Assembly: GCA_031278675.1 (NCBI GenBank) | Contig: JAITJY010000437.1 | Location: 1 to 15,497, forward strand | Direction: 5' to 3' | Length of the DNA: 15,497 nucleotides | Source of the DNA: Bifidobacteriaceae bacterium | GTDB taxonomy: Bacteria > Actinomycetota > Actinomycetes > Actinomycetales > WQXJ01 | Shown: positions 1 through 8,291 of the stretch, piece by piece | How positions within the stretch are numbered: position 1 is the first letter of the stretch | How the letters are laid out: every line of letters begins with the position of its first letter | The notes under the pieces: generated by a model | The model's database searches: none | What the model was told of the DNA's origin: nothing | The model's input: the letters and a program-made list of their open reading frames with translations, nothing else | Program-made: the position numbers and the translations under genes

Positions 1-836
1 CCAGCCAGTTCACGGTGGATCTCGAGGATTTCACCGAACAGCGCGGCCAATTCGGCGCCATCGGCCGGCCGCTGATCCGGTTCTTTTTCCATCAAACGCA
101 GCACCAGTTGCGCCAAAGAGTTCTCCACCGAGGCTGGTAGCGGCGGGGGTTGCTCGTTGACGTGCGCCAAGGCTATCGCCACATAGTTGTCGCCGCGGAA
201 CGGGCGCTCACCGGCGAGAGCTTCGTATGCGATCACGCCCAATGAATAAAGATCCCCGGCGGGCGTGGCCTGGTTGCCGAGGGCCTGCTCTGGGGCAAGG
301 TATTGCGCGGTGCCCATGACCTTGCCGGCATCCGTCAGCGACAACTGGCCGTGAGCCACAGAAATCCCAAAATCGGTGAGTTTGACCTGGTCAGCGTGGC
401 CTAGAAGGATATTGCCGGGCTTGACGTCGCGGTGGACTACGCCCGCCGAATGCGCCGCATGCAACCCGAGTGACGCTTGAATCAGGATCGGCAGGAGCCG
501 CAGCGGGGCAATGGTCGAATGGGTTGCCAAAACGTCCGCCAGCGATTTGCCTTCGACATATTCCATGACGATATAGCCGGTGCCGTCAATCTCGCCGTAG
601 TCCAGCACCTGGGTGATGTTCGGGTGGTTCAGCATGGCGGCGTTGCGCGCCTCAAACCGGAGCCGTTTGAGGGAGACGGCATCGCCCGTGAACTCGGGGC
701 GGAGCACCTTGATAGCGACGGGCGCATTGGTTATCTGGTCATGGGCGCGCCACACCTCACCCATGCCACCCACCGCAATCCGCGAGATCAACTTGTAGTG
801 GCCAGAATCCAGCGTCAGCCCGCTCTGCGCAATCAT
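1..836 (-). CDS. pknA: Ser/Thr protein kinase, PknA-type (3' end off window)
   Basis: A Hanks-type Ser/Thr kinase expected to be membrane-anchored and to phosphorylate cell-division and cell-wall proteins. About 278 codons are visible; the C-terminal part lies beyond base 1. Seen in order: glycine loop GGMGEV (about residues 23-28), VAIK with the ATP-binding Lys at 43, catalytic HRDVKPGN (Asp about 137), DFG (155-157), a threonine-containing activation segment, then APEQ and the D-YSLG helix. The juxtamembrane, transmembrane and any extracellular part are not visible. The ATG (836-834) overlaps the pbpA TGA as ATGA, so translation is probably coupled. I name it pknA from its place directly after pbpA, as in mycobacteria where pknB follows; sequence alone cannot separate PknA from PknB, and PASTA repeats, if any, would be off the window. 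Confidence 0.93.
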   Translation of the reverse strand, partial: MIAQSGLTLDSGHYKLISRIAVGGMGEVWRAHDQITNAPVAIKVLRPEFTGDAVSLKRLRFEARNAAMLNHPNITQVLDYGEIDGTGYIVMEYVEGKSLADVLATHSTIAPLRLLPILIQASLGLHAAHSAGVVHRDVKPGNILLGHADQVKLTDFGISVAHGQLSLTDAGKVMGTAQYLAPEQALGNQATPAGDLYSLGVIAYEALAGERPFRGDNYVAIALAHVNEQPPPLPASVENSLAQLVLRLMEKEPDQRPADGAELAALFGEILEIHRELA

Positions 837-2293
837 TGGAACACCGCCCGCAAAATGGCGGCCGCCATCGGCGCGGCCACGGTGCCGCCGGTGCCCGCCA
901 CCCCGGCCGCCCCACCGTCTTCGACCACCACCGCGAGCGCCACCACCCGGCCTTCGAGTTCCCCGAACGCCACCGTCCACACGTCGGGCGGCTCGCCTTT
1001 AGCTTGCTCCGCGGTGCCGGTCTTGGCGCCGACGGTCACGCCATCGACCTGGGCGCGCTTACCGGTACCCTCCGCCACCACCTGAAGCATCATGTCGCGC
1101 AGCACGGCGGCGTTAGCGGCGCTCAGCGGGCGGCCCAACTCTTCGACCGGCGTTTCCACCACCACGTCATAGTCCGCGTCCCGCTCCGTGCGCACCAGAT
1201 GCGGGCTCATCAAGCGCCCCCCGTTCGCGATCGCGGCCACGACCATCGCCATCGCCAGCGGGGTCACCTTGTCATTGAATTGCCCGATCGCGGCCAGCGC
1301 AGTTTGCGCCCCATCCATGTTTGTCGGGAAGCTCGAAGGGCGGACATACAGCGGGATCGACAAGTCCTGACCGAAACCGAACCGCTCCGCCTGTTCGGCG
1401 ATCTGGGCTTGACCCAACTCCATCCCAAGCCAGCCGAACGCCGTGTTACAGGAGATGGTCAACGCGTCCGCCAGGGTCATCCGGCCGGAGCGGGCACAAC
1501 TCGACTCCCCGAAGTTGGTCAACTGGTTGCTTGATCCGGGCAGGTCCAAGGCGTCGGGCGCCTCCAGTTCACTGTCCGCACTGTAGCCCCCGGATTCGAG
1601 GGCCGCAGCGGCCACCACCAGCTTGAAGGTTGAACCAGGAGCGTATAGGTCCCCGCTGATCGCCCTGTTGTACAGCGGGTTGGCCGGGTCTTTTTCGAGC
1701 GCATCATAGGCTTGGATGACCGCAGTTGGTTGGTGGACCGCTAGGGCATTCGGGTCGAATGACGGCTTCGAGACCAGCGCCAGAATCTCCCCGGTCTTGG
1801 CATCCAGTGCGACCGCAGCGCCCCGTTGGTCGCCGAGCGCATCCCAGGCCGCTTGTTGGACCGCCGGATCAATTGTGACCTCGACCGCTCCGCCGGTCGG
1901 CTCCGCCCCGGTGAACAAGTCCTGGAGCCGCTCCCACGCGAACGGCAACGAATCGGCTGTCCCCAGGAGGACTTCGTCCTCCATCAGTTCCAGCCCGGAG
2001 GCTGGCCCAACCACCGTGACATAGCCCGTGACCGGTGCATAAAGCGGGCCGTTGTCATAGATCCGCTGGTAGGAGTAGTCGTCGTTGACCTCTTCGGAGT
2101 GCGCCAGGACGGCGCCGCCCTGCGCCCAGATGGGCCCCCGGTCACGGGTGAACGAATCGTAGAAGGTGCGCGAATTGCGGCCGTCAGCCCGCAAGGTGGC
2201 GGCCTGACCAAACTGGATGGTGCTGACCGCGATCGCCAACGCGGTGAACATGGCTGCTACAACCAGGCTGACGCGCCTGATTTCACGGTTCAT
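833..2293 (-). CDS. pbpA: Class B penicillin-binding protein PbpA (transpeptidase)
   Basis: DD-transpeptidase that cross-links peptidoglycan in partnership with the SEDS protein encoded just upstream. 486 aa, normal for actinobacterial PbpA. One N-terminal membrane anchor (about 8-30), then the class B N-terminal region with the R-G-IW pattern near 51-56, then the transpeptidase domain. Its three active-site motifs are present: STFK with the acylated Ser at 221, SCN at 281-283 and KTG at 424-426. The ATG overlaps the rodA stop as ATGA and the gene overlaps the kinase start the same way, so three successive proteins look translationally coupled. No sign of damage. Confidence 0.96.
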   Translation of the reverse strand: MNREIRRVSLVVAAMFTALAIAVSTIQFGQAATLRADGRNSRTFYDSFTRDRGPIWAQGGAVLAHSEEVNDDYSYQRIYDNGPLYAPVTGYVTVVGPASGLELMEDEVLLGTADSLPFAWERLQDLFTGAEPTGGAVEVTIDPAVQQAAWDALGDQRGAAVALDAKTGEILALVSKPSFDPNALAVHQPTAVIQAYDALEKDPANPLYNRAISGDLYAPGSTFKLVVAAAALESGGYSADSELEAPDALDLPGSSNQLTNFGESSCARSGRMTLADALTISCNTAFGWLGMELGQAQIAEQAERFGFGQDLSIPLYVRPSSFPTNMDGAQTALAAIGQFNDKVTPLAMAMVVAAIANGGRLMSPHLVRTERDADYDVVVETPVEELGRPLSAANAAVLRDMMLQVVAEGTGKRAQVDGVTVGAKTGTAEQAKGEPPDVWTVAFGELEGRVVALAVVVEDGGAAGVAGTGGTVAAPMAAAILRAVFQ

Positions 2294-3729
2294 GGGCGGC
2301 TCACCGCCTCAAGGGCGCCGACGGACTCAACCTTCGGTTTGGGCTTGTCTGCTTGGACCAGCGAACTCAGGTCGATCTCCGAGGTGGCGGGCGGGGGCCG
2401 GCGCGCCCCATCCGAAATCCGCAGCAGCAACGCCACCACCACCCAGTTGGCGAGCAACGCCGAACCGCCGTAGGCGAGGAACGGCGTGACCAGCCCAGTC
2501 AACGGAATGACCCGGGTGACCCCGCCCACCACAACAAAGAACTGGAACGCCAAAGTGAACGTCAGGCCCGTCGCTAACAGCTTCCCGAACCCATCCCGGA
2601 TGCCGATCGCGGTACGGAAACCACGTTCAACCAGAATCAGATAAACCAAAAGGAGACCCATCACTCCGGTCAGCCCCAGTTCCTCGCCGAGCGCCGCGAA
2701 GATGAAATCCGAATAGGCCATGGGCGTGATGTCCGGCCGCCCGCGGCCCAACCCGGTGCCGAACAGCCCACCGTGCGCCAACCCAAACAGTCCCTGAGCT
2801 AACTGGTGCGAGCCCCCGACCTGATCATAAATGGCCTGGTCAAAGGGATGGAGCCAGGCTTCGACGCGCTGCGCCACGTGACCGAACAGCCTATAGGCCA
2901 GGTAGATTCCACCAGCAAATAGGCCTAACCCAATCACAATCCAGCTCGGCCGGTTGGTGGCGGTATACAAGATCACCACGAACACCCCGAACAGCAGCAG
3001 CGAGGTGCCGAGATCCTTCTCGAACACCAGCACGCCGAGCGAAGCCAGCCAAGCGGTCAGCAAGGGGCCCATGTCCCGCAAGCGGGGCAATTGCAGGCCG
3101 GCGATCTTCGGGCCGGCCAACGCCATCGCTTCGCGGCGCGTCACCAAATACCCGGCCAGGAACACCACCAGCAGGATCTTCGACACCTCGGCGGGTTGGA
3201 AGGAAAACTCCCAAAGGTGAATCCAAATGGTTGACCCGTTGCGCGTGTCACCGATCACGGGTAACAGCGGCGCGATCAAGCCGGCCAGGCCCAACAACAT
3301 GGCCGTATAGGTGAAACGCCGCAGCACGCGGTGATCCCGCAGGCAGATCAGGAGGGTGGCGGCCGCCACAATCCCAAGCACCGTCCAAACCATCTGTTTG
3401 GGGGCGATCAACCAGCCCGGGTCCGTATCGGTCGCCTGGTAGCGTAACGCCAGCCGGTAGATCATCGCCAGGCCTGTGCCGTTGAGCAGCACCGTGACCG
3501 GCAGGATCACCGGGTCGGCGTAAGGGGCACGCCATCGGACAACTAAATGGAGCCCCAACGTCAATAGTGTGAAACCGCCGCATTGCAACGCCATTTGGGG
3601 CGGCAGGTGCCCCTGGAGTGCCAACGCCACCTGCGCGTACGCCATGAAAGACAACGCCAACGCGAAAAGCAGCAGGAATAATTCGGCCAGGCGTCCCGGG
3701 CGTGCGCCTCCGGGTTGGACGGTTGCCAT
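2290..3729 (-). CDS. rodA: SEDS peptidoglycan glycosyltransferase RodA/FtsW
   Basis: Polytopic membrane protein of the SEDS family, which polymerises lipid II into glycan strands and pairs with a class B PBP. 479 aa with about ten hydrophobic segments. Recognisable parts are the W-H-W-F-FQPAE-SK segment (about 169-184), EKDLGTS containing the catalytic-type Asp at 239, the large loop with GGSHQLAQGLFGLAHGGLFGTGLG (split by eye at about 305-328), and the conserved end V-R-IPLTGL-TPFLAYGGSALLANW. The cytoplasmic tail is Pro/Lys-rich. It starts 3 bases after the pstP stop; no strong Shine-Dalgarno is visible, so coupling to pstP is likely. The position next to pbpA marks it as the RodA of this operon rather than divisome FtsW. 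Confidence 0.95.
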   Translation of the reverse strand: MATVQPGGARPGRLAELFLLLFALALSFMAYAQVALALQGHLPPQMALQCGGFTLLTLGLHLVVRWRAPYADPVILPVTVLLNGTGLAMIYRLALRYQATDTDPGWLIAPKQMVWTVLGIVAAATLLICLRDHRVLRRFTYTAMLLGLAGLIAPLLPVIGDTRNGSTIWIHLWEFSFQPAEVSKILLVVFLAGYLVTRREAMALAGPKIAGLQLPRLRDMGPLLTAWLASLGVLVFEKDLGTSLLLFGVFVVILYTATNRPSWIVIGLGLFAGGIYLAYRLFGHVAQRVEAWLHPFDQAIYDQVGGSHQLAQGLFGLAHGGLFGTGLGRGRPDITPMAYSDFIFAALGEELGLTGVMGLLLVYLILVERGFRTAIGIRDGFGKLLATGLTFTLAFQFFVVVGGVTRVIPLTGLVTPFLAYGGSALLANWVVVALLLRISDGARRPPPATSEIDLSSLVQADKPKPKVESVGALEAVSRP

Positions 3730-3732
3730 GGT

Positions 3733-5160
3733 TCAGCGATCCGTGCGGGTGGGTTGCGCCGCGGTGGGGGAGGCGGCCGACTGGCTGGGGGTGGGGGTGG
3801 CGCTCGCTTGTGGCGTGGGGCTGCCTGCCGACGATGCCGTGCGGCTCGCTTCCGGCGTGGGCGTGCGGCTCGCCTGGGTTCCGGGGGTGCGGCTGGCGGC
3901 CGGGCGGGACTCCTCGACGGCATCGTCAATCCATTCCTTCGCCTCGGCTTGCGTCACGTTACGCTTCGCGTTCGACTCCACCTGGCGGCGGTAGGACTCG
4001 TTCAAATCCAGCAAACTGTAGGGGGTGCGCTCATTGACATGGGACAACTCCAAACCGAACACTTCTTGAGGTATGCCCTGGTAGACGGCCACTTTGTCGC
4101 CATCGGCCCCGACGTAATACTGGTCCTGGCTCCAGCCGTAAGCCCAATACAAGGCGCCCGCGATAACTGCGAGGAGCGCCACCAACACGGCTGCCAATGC
4201 GAGACGGGCGCCAATGCGGGCGGGCGGGCGAGAATCCTCTAAGTCGGCGGCGCCCCGGCGTGACGCGCGGGTGGAAGCCGCAGACGGTTCGGCGCCGGCC
4301 GCAGCGGCGGCCGTCAGTGAGGCGGCCTTGGCGGCTGCGCCGCTGCCTCCCCGGGTGGGCCGGTCACGGTCAACTGCGGCGGCACCGGCGACCTGAGCGG
4401 CGGTGGACGGCGCTTCATCGGCGGGCAGGTCATCAAGGTCCAAGATGTCTGCCACCACACAGGTGACGTTGTCCGGGCCGCCGCCCCGCAGCGCCAGTTC
4501 CACCAGGGCGTCAGCGCATTCGTCGGGGTCCTTGATCTCTGCCAGGGTCCGGCCCATGGTCTTGGCGGAGACCACACCGGACAGGCCATCCGAACAGAGC
4601 AACCAGCGGTCCCCTACTTCGGCTTTGCGGACTGAAATGTCGAGCCCGCTGGACAACTCGACATCGCCCAAGACGCGGAGCAGCAGCGAACGTTGCGGAT
4701 GGCGTTCTGCGGCGTCCGGGTCGAGTTTGCCGACATCGACCAAATACTGGACAAATGTGTGGTCCGTGGTGACCTGTTCCAACGTCTTGTCGCGCAGCAG
4801 GTAGGCGCGCGAATCGCCGATGTGTCCCAGGATCAGCCGGTCCCCGGTGCGCAGCAGCGTGGTGATCGTGGTGCCGAGCCCAGCCAGCTCCGGGTCTTGT
4901 TCAACCCGCTCCAACAGCTCCTCGTGGGCGCCTTCGACGGCGTTTTGGAGCGCCTGGGCGCCCCGATCTGCGGTGGGAGTGTCCTCGTCAAGGCTGGCCA
5001 GATGCGCAATCGCCACAGATGAGGCGATGTCGCCGCCCGCATGTCCGCCCATGCCGTCAGCCACCACCAGCAGATGTGGCCCAGCATAGGCCGAATCCTG
5101 GTTGTTGGCGCGGGTTAGACCAATGTCGGAGCGCACGGCGTAGCGCAAAGCGATCGTCAC
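3733..5160 (-). CDS. pstP: PP2C-type Ser/Thr protein phosphatase PstP
   Basis: Metal-dependent phosphatase that reverses phosphorylation by the PknA/PknB kinases. 475 aa, GTG start. The PP2C domain (1 to about 240) shows the metal ligands and signatures QDS (Asp22), ADGMGGH (Asp35), GHIGDSRAY (Asp116), LLCSDGLSG (Asp191) and GGPDNVT (Asp230). It is followed by an Ala/Arg-rich linker, one transmembrane helix (about 317-341), a short extracytoplasmic domain (about 345-412) and a Ser/Thr/Pro-rich tail with repeated SRTP and TPTP units. A GGAGGTG motif lies 11 bases upstream of the GTG, inside the end of fhaB. One base separates it from fhaB. The low-complexity tail is the only part likely to vary between strains. 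Confidence 0.96.
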   Translation of the reverse strand: MTIALRYAVRSDIGLTRANNQDSAYAGPHLLVVADGMGGHAGGDIASSVAIAHLASLDEDTPTADRGAQALQNAVEGAHEELLERVEQDPELAGLGTTITTLLRTGDRLILGHIGDSRAYLLRDKTLEQVTTDHTFVQYLVDVGKLDPDAAERHPQRSLLLRVLGDVELSSGLDISVRKAEVGDRWLLCSDGLSGVVSAKTMGRTLAEIKDPDECADALVELALRGGGPDNVTCVVADILDLDDLPADEAPSTAAQVAGAAAVDRDRPTRGGSGAAAKAASLTAAAAAGAEPSAASTRASRRGAADLEDSRPPARIGARLALAAVLVALLAVIAGALYWAYGWSQDQYYVGADGDKVAVYQGIPQEVFGLELSHVNERTPYSLLDLNESYRRQVESNAKRNVTQAEAKEWIDDAVEESRPAASRTPGTQASRTPTPEASRTASSAGSPTPQASATPTPSQSAASPTAAQPTRTDR

Positions 5161-5161
5161 G

Positions 5162-5731
5162 CTATCTCGACACCTCCAACGTTGTGTTACCGATCCGGAT
5201 CGATTGTCCGGCCGTCAGCTCTTTGGGCCCGGCAATTCTCTCACGACCAGCGAATGTGCCGTTGGTTGAACCCAGGTCCTCCAGGAACCACCCACCTTGG
5301 CGCGGCACAATCTGGGCGTGGCGGCCGGATGCGAAGTCGTCATCGAGCACTAAATTAGCGGTCGATGAGCGGCCTATCACCACCGGAGAGCGGGCGAGCG
5401 GCAAGGTGGTGCCGCGCAGCGGACCGGTCTTGACCACCAACCTGGTCGGGGCGGACGGCTTTGGCGCCGGCGCCTCGCTGGGGCTAGGTGGGCTGTGGAG
5501 GGGCGGTGTGGGTGGGAAAGCTGGCGTGCCCGCGAGTTCCGGGGGAGGCGGAATCCGCCCGCGCCCACGCTTGGCCGGGGCGGGAGCTAAGGCCGGGGCC
5601 GGTGCTGAGCCGCGCCGGGTGATCGTGGTGCCGTAAATGTCGCGGCGCAACGTCACCAGTGCTGCTAGGACAAAGAGCCATAAGACCAGCAGGTAGCCCA
5701 GCCTGAGCAGCGAAACGGAGAGCTCTCCCAT
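5162..5731 (-). CDS. fhaB: FHA-domain membrane protein FhaB (FipA)
   Basis: Small phosphothreonine-reading protein; in mycobacteria FhaB/FipA links the kinases to septal and peptidoglycan factors. 189 aa: an N-terminal transmembrane helix (about 8-28) ending in the family-typical RRDIYG, a Pro/Ala-rich linker (about 41-96), and a C-terminal FHA domain. The phosphothreonine-binding residues are visible as VVIGRSS (118-123), SGRHAQ (135-140) and GSTNGT (154-159). The ATG at 5731 gives the complete membrane helix. It lies 9 bases after the fhaA stop, and no clear ribosome-binding site is visible. Confidence 0.95.
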   Translation of the reverse strand: MGELSVSLLRLGYLLVLWLFVLAALVTLRRDIYGTTITRRGSAPAPALAPAPAKRGRGRIPPPPELAGTPAFPPTPPLHSPPSPSEAPAPKPSAPTRLVVKTGPLRGTTLPLARSPVVIGRSSTANLVLDDDFASGRHAQIVPRQGGWFLEDLGSTNGTFAGRERIAGPKELTAGQSIRIGNTTLEVSR

Positions 5732-5740
5732 AGGTGAAGC

Positions 5741-6460
5741 CTAATCGTCCGGGTTGAATCCCAGGTCCGTCGACTCTCCGGTCCAAAAGACTACGTGGGT
5801 GCGGCCAACGGTGATGGTGTTCCCGTCGACCAGCAGAGCGTTGGTGATCCGGTGGCCTTCCACGAACGTTCCGTTGGTGGAGCCGAGGTCCGTTGCCACC
5901 GGCCCGTCGGCTGTCAACCGGATCTCGACGTGGCGCCGCGAGACGCCCGTGTCTTCCACAATGATGTCTGCGTCAGACCCCCGCCCTATCACTGTGACCG
6001 GCCCGGTCAGCAGGTAGCGTTGGCCGTCGATGTCGACTATCGGGTGGTTGACCGATGCCGCCGACGGGCCTGCCGGGGCCACCGCCCCACGTACGGTTTC
6101 GCTGCGCACGTGGTATTGGCCGACTTCCAAGTCGGGGTTCTCCTCGAAGGTGACTGACACCGGCCCAACAAACGCGTAGCGTTGCGAGGCCGCATGCTGG
6201 GCCACCCCCTCTTGGAGTTCTTCACCCATTGCTTCCGCACCCCAGTCGAGGATCCGGTCGAAATCTTCGGTCGACAACTCGATGACGAACTCATTGGGTA
6301 CAACGGCGCGGCCGCGCGCCAGCACGGCTGCCTTCTCGTCCAGTTCGCGCCGGAGCGCTGAAGCCAGGTCCACAGGTTTCACCTCACTACGAGACGCTTT
6401 GGCGAAGGCGCCATTGACCGCACGCTCCACGCCCTTTTCGAATCGGTCGAGGAATGCCAT
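5741..6460 (-). CDS. fhaA: FhaA: DUF3662 + FHA domain protein, compact form
   Basis: First gene of the operon; FhaA is a cytoplasmic FHA protein that in mycobacteria regulates late peptidoglycan precursor steps. I chose the ATG at 6460 (MAFLDRFEKG) because GGAGGAGGG lies 7 bases upstream; a GTG at 6478 would put that Shine-Dalgarno inside the gene. 239 aa: an N-terminal DUF3662 domain (about 1-115, with VVPNEFVIELS), a linker of only about 25 residues, and a C-terminal FHA domain with VIGRGSDAD (157-165), SRRH (174-177) and GSTNGT (193-198). From memory the M. tuberculosis protein is about 527 aa, with a long low-complexity linker missing here. Both folded domains look intact. Confidence 0.95.
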   Translation of the reverse strand: MAFLDRFEKGVERAVNGAFAKASRSEVKPVDLASALRRELDEKAAVLARGRAVVPNEFVIELSTEDFDRILDWGAEAMGEELQEGVAQHAASQRYAFVGPVSVTFEENPDLEVGQYHVRSETVRGAVAPAGPSAASVNHPIVDIDGQRYLLTGPVTVIGRGSDADIIVEDTGVSRRHVEIRLTADGPVATDLGSTNGTFVEGHRITNALLVDGNTITVGRTHVVFWTGESTDLGFNPDD

Positions 6461-6467
6461 CCGCCAT

Positions 6468-6476
6468 CCCTCCTCC
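6468..6476 (-). promoter_or_regulatory. Shine-Dalgarno of fhaA
   Basis: GGAGGAGGG, 7 bases before the ATG at 6460. This decides the fhaA start in favour of the ATG over the upstream in-frame GTG at 6478. Confidence 0.75.
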
Positions 6477-6579
6477 ACTTGCCAACGGCTTAGACATATC
6501 GTAACGAGTCACAAGCGTGCCACACAGGTCTTCAGTAGAACTCGTCGGCACACCCAGTTCTACCCTATTCCGTCATCCA

Positions 6580-6588
6580 TGCTAGCCT
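6580..6588 (+). promoter_or_regulatory. Possible extended -10 element for tRNA-Leu
   Basis: TGCTAGCCT (TGn plus TAGCCT) ends 10 bases before the mature tRNA 5' end. No good -35 is visible at the usual distance, so this is a weak call from position and the extended -10 form. Confidence 0.3.
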
Positions 6589-6598
6589 CGTGCTTTGC

Positions 6599-6682
6599 GC
6601 GCGAGTGGCGGAATAGGCAGACGCGCACGGTTCAGGTCCGTGTGCCCGAAAGGGCGTGGGGGTTCAACTCCCCCCTCGCGCA
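6599..6682 (+). tRNA. tRNA-Leu (anticodon CAG)
   Basis: 84-nt class II tRNA that decodes CUG. The 7-bp acceptor stem GCGCGAG/CTCGCGC pairs completely, with A6682 as discriminator. The anticodon stem CACGG/CCGTG carries the loop TTCAGGT, with CAG at 6633-6635. The long variable arm (TGCCC-GAAA-GGGCG) is diagnostic of Leu/Ser, and the T arm is GGGGG-TTCAACT-CCCCC. The 3' CCA is not encoded. A tRNA-Leu next to fhaA is a familiar actinobacterial arrangement. tRNA 3' ends are common integration sites, and the sequence to the right is accessory in character. Confidence 0.96.
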
Positions 6683-6702
6683 CAGTATCTTGGCTGGTCA
6701 CC

Positions 6703-6718
6703 AGACCTTTTGGGGTCT
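6703..6718. terminator. Possible small hairpin between tRNA-Leu and the protease gene
   Basis: AGACC and GGTCT form a 5-bp stem around a 6-base loop, between the convergent tRNA and protease genes. An overlapping CTGGT-C-ACCAG dyad (6694-6704) lies just before it. There is no T-run on either strand, so rho-independent activity is doubtful. Confidence 0.3.
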
Positions 6719-6722
6719 TAGG

Positions 6723-7580
6723 TCAGCCGGCGTGGGAGGCGCGGACAGCCTCGTAGATGGGCACATTTCCCGCAGGGAAGCAGCCCAGGGCAAAGTACCG
6801 CGACCAAAGCGACCAAAGCAGCCGCCACTCGGCGCTTGCCGGGTCAGCCTTCTCGACAGGTAAGCCAAGGTCAAGAGCGTCGTCTGCGGTAATAACGGCG
6901 GAATGGCTCGTCGGCACCTTGATCAAGGGCGCCTGCAACCTCCTCGTCAGGTCCTTGACGCCCTTCGGTGTGAGTCGATCGGTCGACTTCAAGGCTTCGG
7001 CCATCAGCGATTCGGACCTCGCGAGCGCCGACTTGGCTTGTTGAAGGACGAGCATATTGACTTCCGACAAGAGGGATGCGAACAGGCCGACGGTGCTGGG
7101 GTTGCGCGTGACGCGCTCCTCTGCCTCGTCTACCGCAGCAACTATCTCTTTAGCGGAGCTTGCTCCCACTGGTCTGCCGTTGCTGTAGCGGATCATCTGT
7201 GGATCGATGGGTCCCAGGTCTCCTCCCGGTCCCATGAGTATCCGGTGCGCCCCGAGACAAAGAATTGTCGCGGCGCTCTTGGCCATGTCCGGCACGATCA
7301 CGGTCAATTCCTTACAGCGGAGTTGCATTGAGCGAACCATCCGGAGCGCGGTCTCGCCGTCGCCCCCGGGTGAGGCCAAGAGAACATGGAGGTCTTTGGC
7401 AGGGTCGCAGTCGAACAACAGCTCTTCGAGGATCGTCATCCTGACGGGCATGATGTCGTCGATCACGACTATCAGGTTTACTCCTACCATCTCTTGGTAT
7501 TGGGCGATCAACGATTGCCGTTCGTACCGCGGCGCCTGCTCGGCGCCGAACAGTGGTGTGCGCGTAACCGGCTCGCTCAT
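6723..7580 (-). CDS. SDH_sah-type (ClpP-fold) serine protease
   Basis: 285-aa protein of the serine dehydrogenase proteinase family (SDH_sah, formerly DUF114), distantly related to ClpP and SppA. It shows the ClpP-fold hallmarks: HVLLASPGGDGETALRMV (about 65-82; oxyanion-type glycine loop), DMAKSAATILCLGAHRI (about 98-114; Ser102 is the likely nucleophile), then GPGGDLGPIDPQM (117-129). No signal peptide or convincing membrane helix is visible, so it is probably cytoplasmic; its natural substrate is unknown. The ATG (7580-7578) overlaps the TGA of the small upstream gene as ATGA, so the two are probably co-translated. AGGAAG lies just upstream. It sits next to the tRNA and outside the core operon, so it may be cargo of an integrated element. 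Confidence 0.85.
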   Translation of the reverse strand: MSEPVTRTPLFGAEQAPRYERQSLIAQYQEMVGVNLIVVIDDIMPVRMTILEELLFDCDPAKDLHVLLASPGGDGETALRMVRSMQLRCKELTVIVPDMAKSAATILCLGAHRILMGPGGDLGPIDPQMIRYSNGRPVGASSAKEIVAAVDEAEERVTRNPSTVGLFASLLSEVNMLVLQQAKSALARSESLMAEALKSTDRLTPKGVKDLTRRLQAPLIKVPTSHSAVITADDALDLGLPVEKADPASAEWRLLWSLWSRYFALGCFPAGNVPIYEAVRASHAG

Positions 7581-7771
7581 CGGCTTCCTAGCACTGGCCT
7601 AAAGCCGGGCGGGATTTCCATGCCGCCCCGCAGTTTGATACCGAAGCGGCGCCCGTCGATGGCGGCTTGTATGGAGTCCTGCCAGGCTGGCTCAGGCTGG
7701 CCGAACCAGTCCGGGGCGGGGGTTTGGGTGGTCGGTTCGGGCCTTGATGCGGGAAGATTGGTGTCAGGCAC
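7577..7771 (-). CDS. Small proline-rich protein coupled to the SDH protease
   Basis: 64-aa protein of unknown function. I chose the GTG at 7771 because AAAGGAG ends 5 bases before it; the upstream ATG (7786) and TTG (7804) lack a comparable site. The N-terminal third is Pro/Thr-rich (PASRPEPTTQTPAP) and probably disordered. The rest, from DWFGQPEP to GFRPVLGSR, contains one predicted helix (QDSIQAAIDGRRFG) and a GGMEIPPGF turn. It has no signal peptide, metal motif or helix-turn-helix that I can see. The ATGA overlap suggests stoichiometric production with the protease, which would fit a partner, adaptor, substrate or inhibitor, but none of these is shown by the sequence. Confidence 0.7.
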   Translation of the reverse strand: MPDTNLPASRPEPTTQTPAPDWFGQPEPAWQDSIQAAIDGRRFGIKLRGGMEIPPGFRPVLGSR

Positions 7772-7776
7772 TTTGT

Positions 7777-7783
7777 CTCCTTT
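7777..7783 (-). promoter_or_regulatory. Shine-Dalgarno of the 64-aa gene
   Basis: AAAGGAG followed by ACAAA and GTG at 7771. The strength and spacing of this site decide the start of the small gene. Confidence 0.7.
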
Positions 7784-7997
7784 CATCCTGCGGCCGCCGG
7801 TCAAGCCGGTCGCCGGTGTGAGTTCAGTCTAACAAGGGACGCCGTACGGGTGGCGGGGCCCGGTTTGCGTGGGCGGGCGGGTCTGGACGGCTTGCTGGAC
7901 TATGACGTGCACGCGCGGGTCCAGCGCCTACCGGGGGCGGCTTAGGCTCGGTCCACCGATCCTCGCCTACTGCGCCGCTCGCTAGCTGGATGGTTGA

Positions 7998-8291
7998 TTC
8001 CGGGTTGTCCGATGCCGCGCGGTTCGTCCCAGCCCCGCCGGTCGGTGGCGGTGGTCGGCGGCGGCGCGGCGGGCGCTGGGCGCCCGCAGGCGAGCCGCCC
8101 TGATCCGGGCCGAGGCCGAGAAACTCGGCAGCCTCCCCATGGGCGACGCTGCCCAGCACATCAAGGCCGAACGCACCGAACAAGAGACCACACAGCGGCA
8201 AGCATCACAACCGACACGGCCCCTCCACCCGTTTGGCCGTGAGCCCCACCGCCTCGACCCGGGACGAGACGCGCCAACACTCGGCATGTGA
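7998..8291 (+). pseudogene. Remnant of an unidentified coding sequence
   Basis: The frame opens after a TGA at 7995 and closes with TGA at 8289. Its middle, starting near 8091, reads like real protein: RRAALIRAEAEKLGSL, then PMGDAAQHIKAERTEQE, a charged helical segment. The flanks are low-complexity Arg/Ala/Pro. No start codon or ribosome-binding site fits the whole frame. It may be the tail of a lost plasmid or conjugation gene, judged only from the relaxase relic at 10555-10761; I cannot name the family. Confidence 0.35.

Noticed and set aside
477..1085. Plus-strand frame of about 200 codons opposite the kinase/pbpA junction
   Set aside because: The minus strand encodes clear kinase and PBP motifs here; the plus frame is a GC-rich shadow without recognisable protein.
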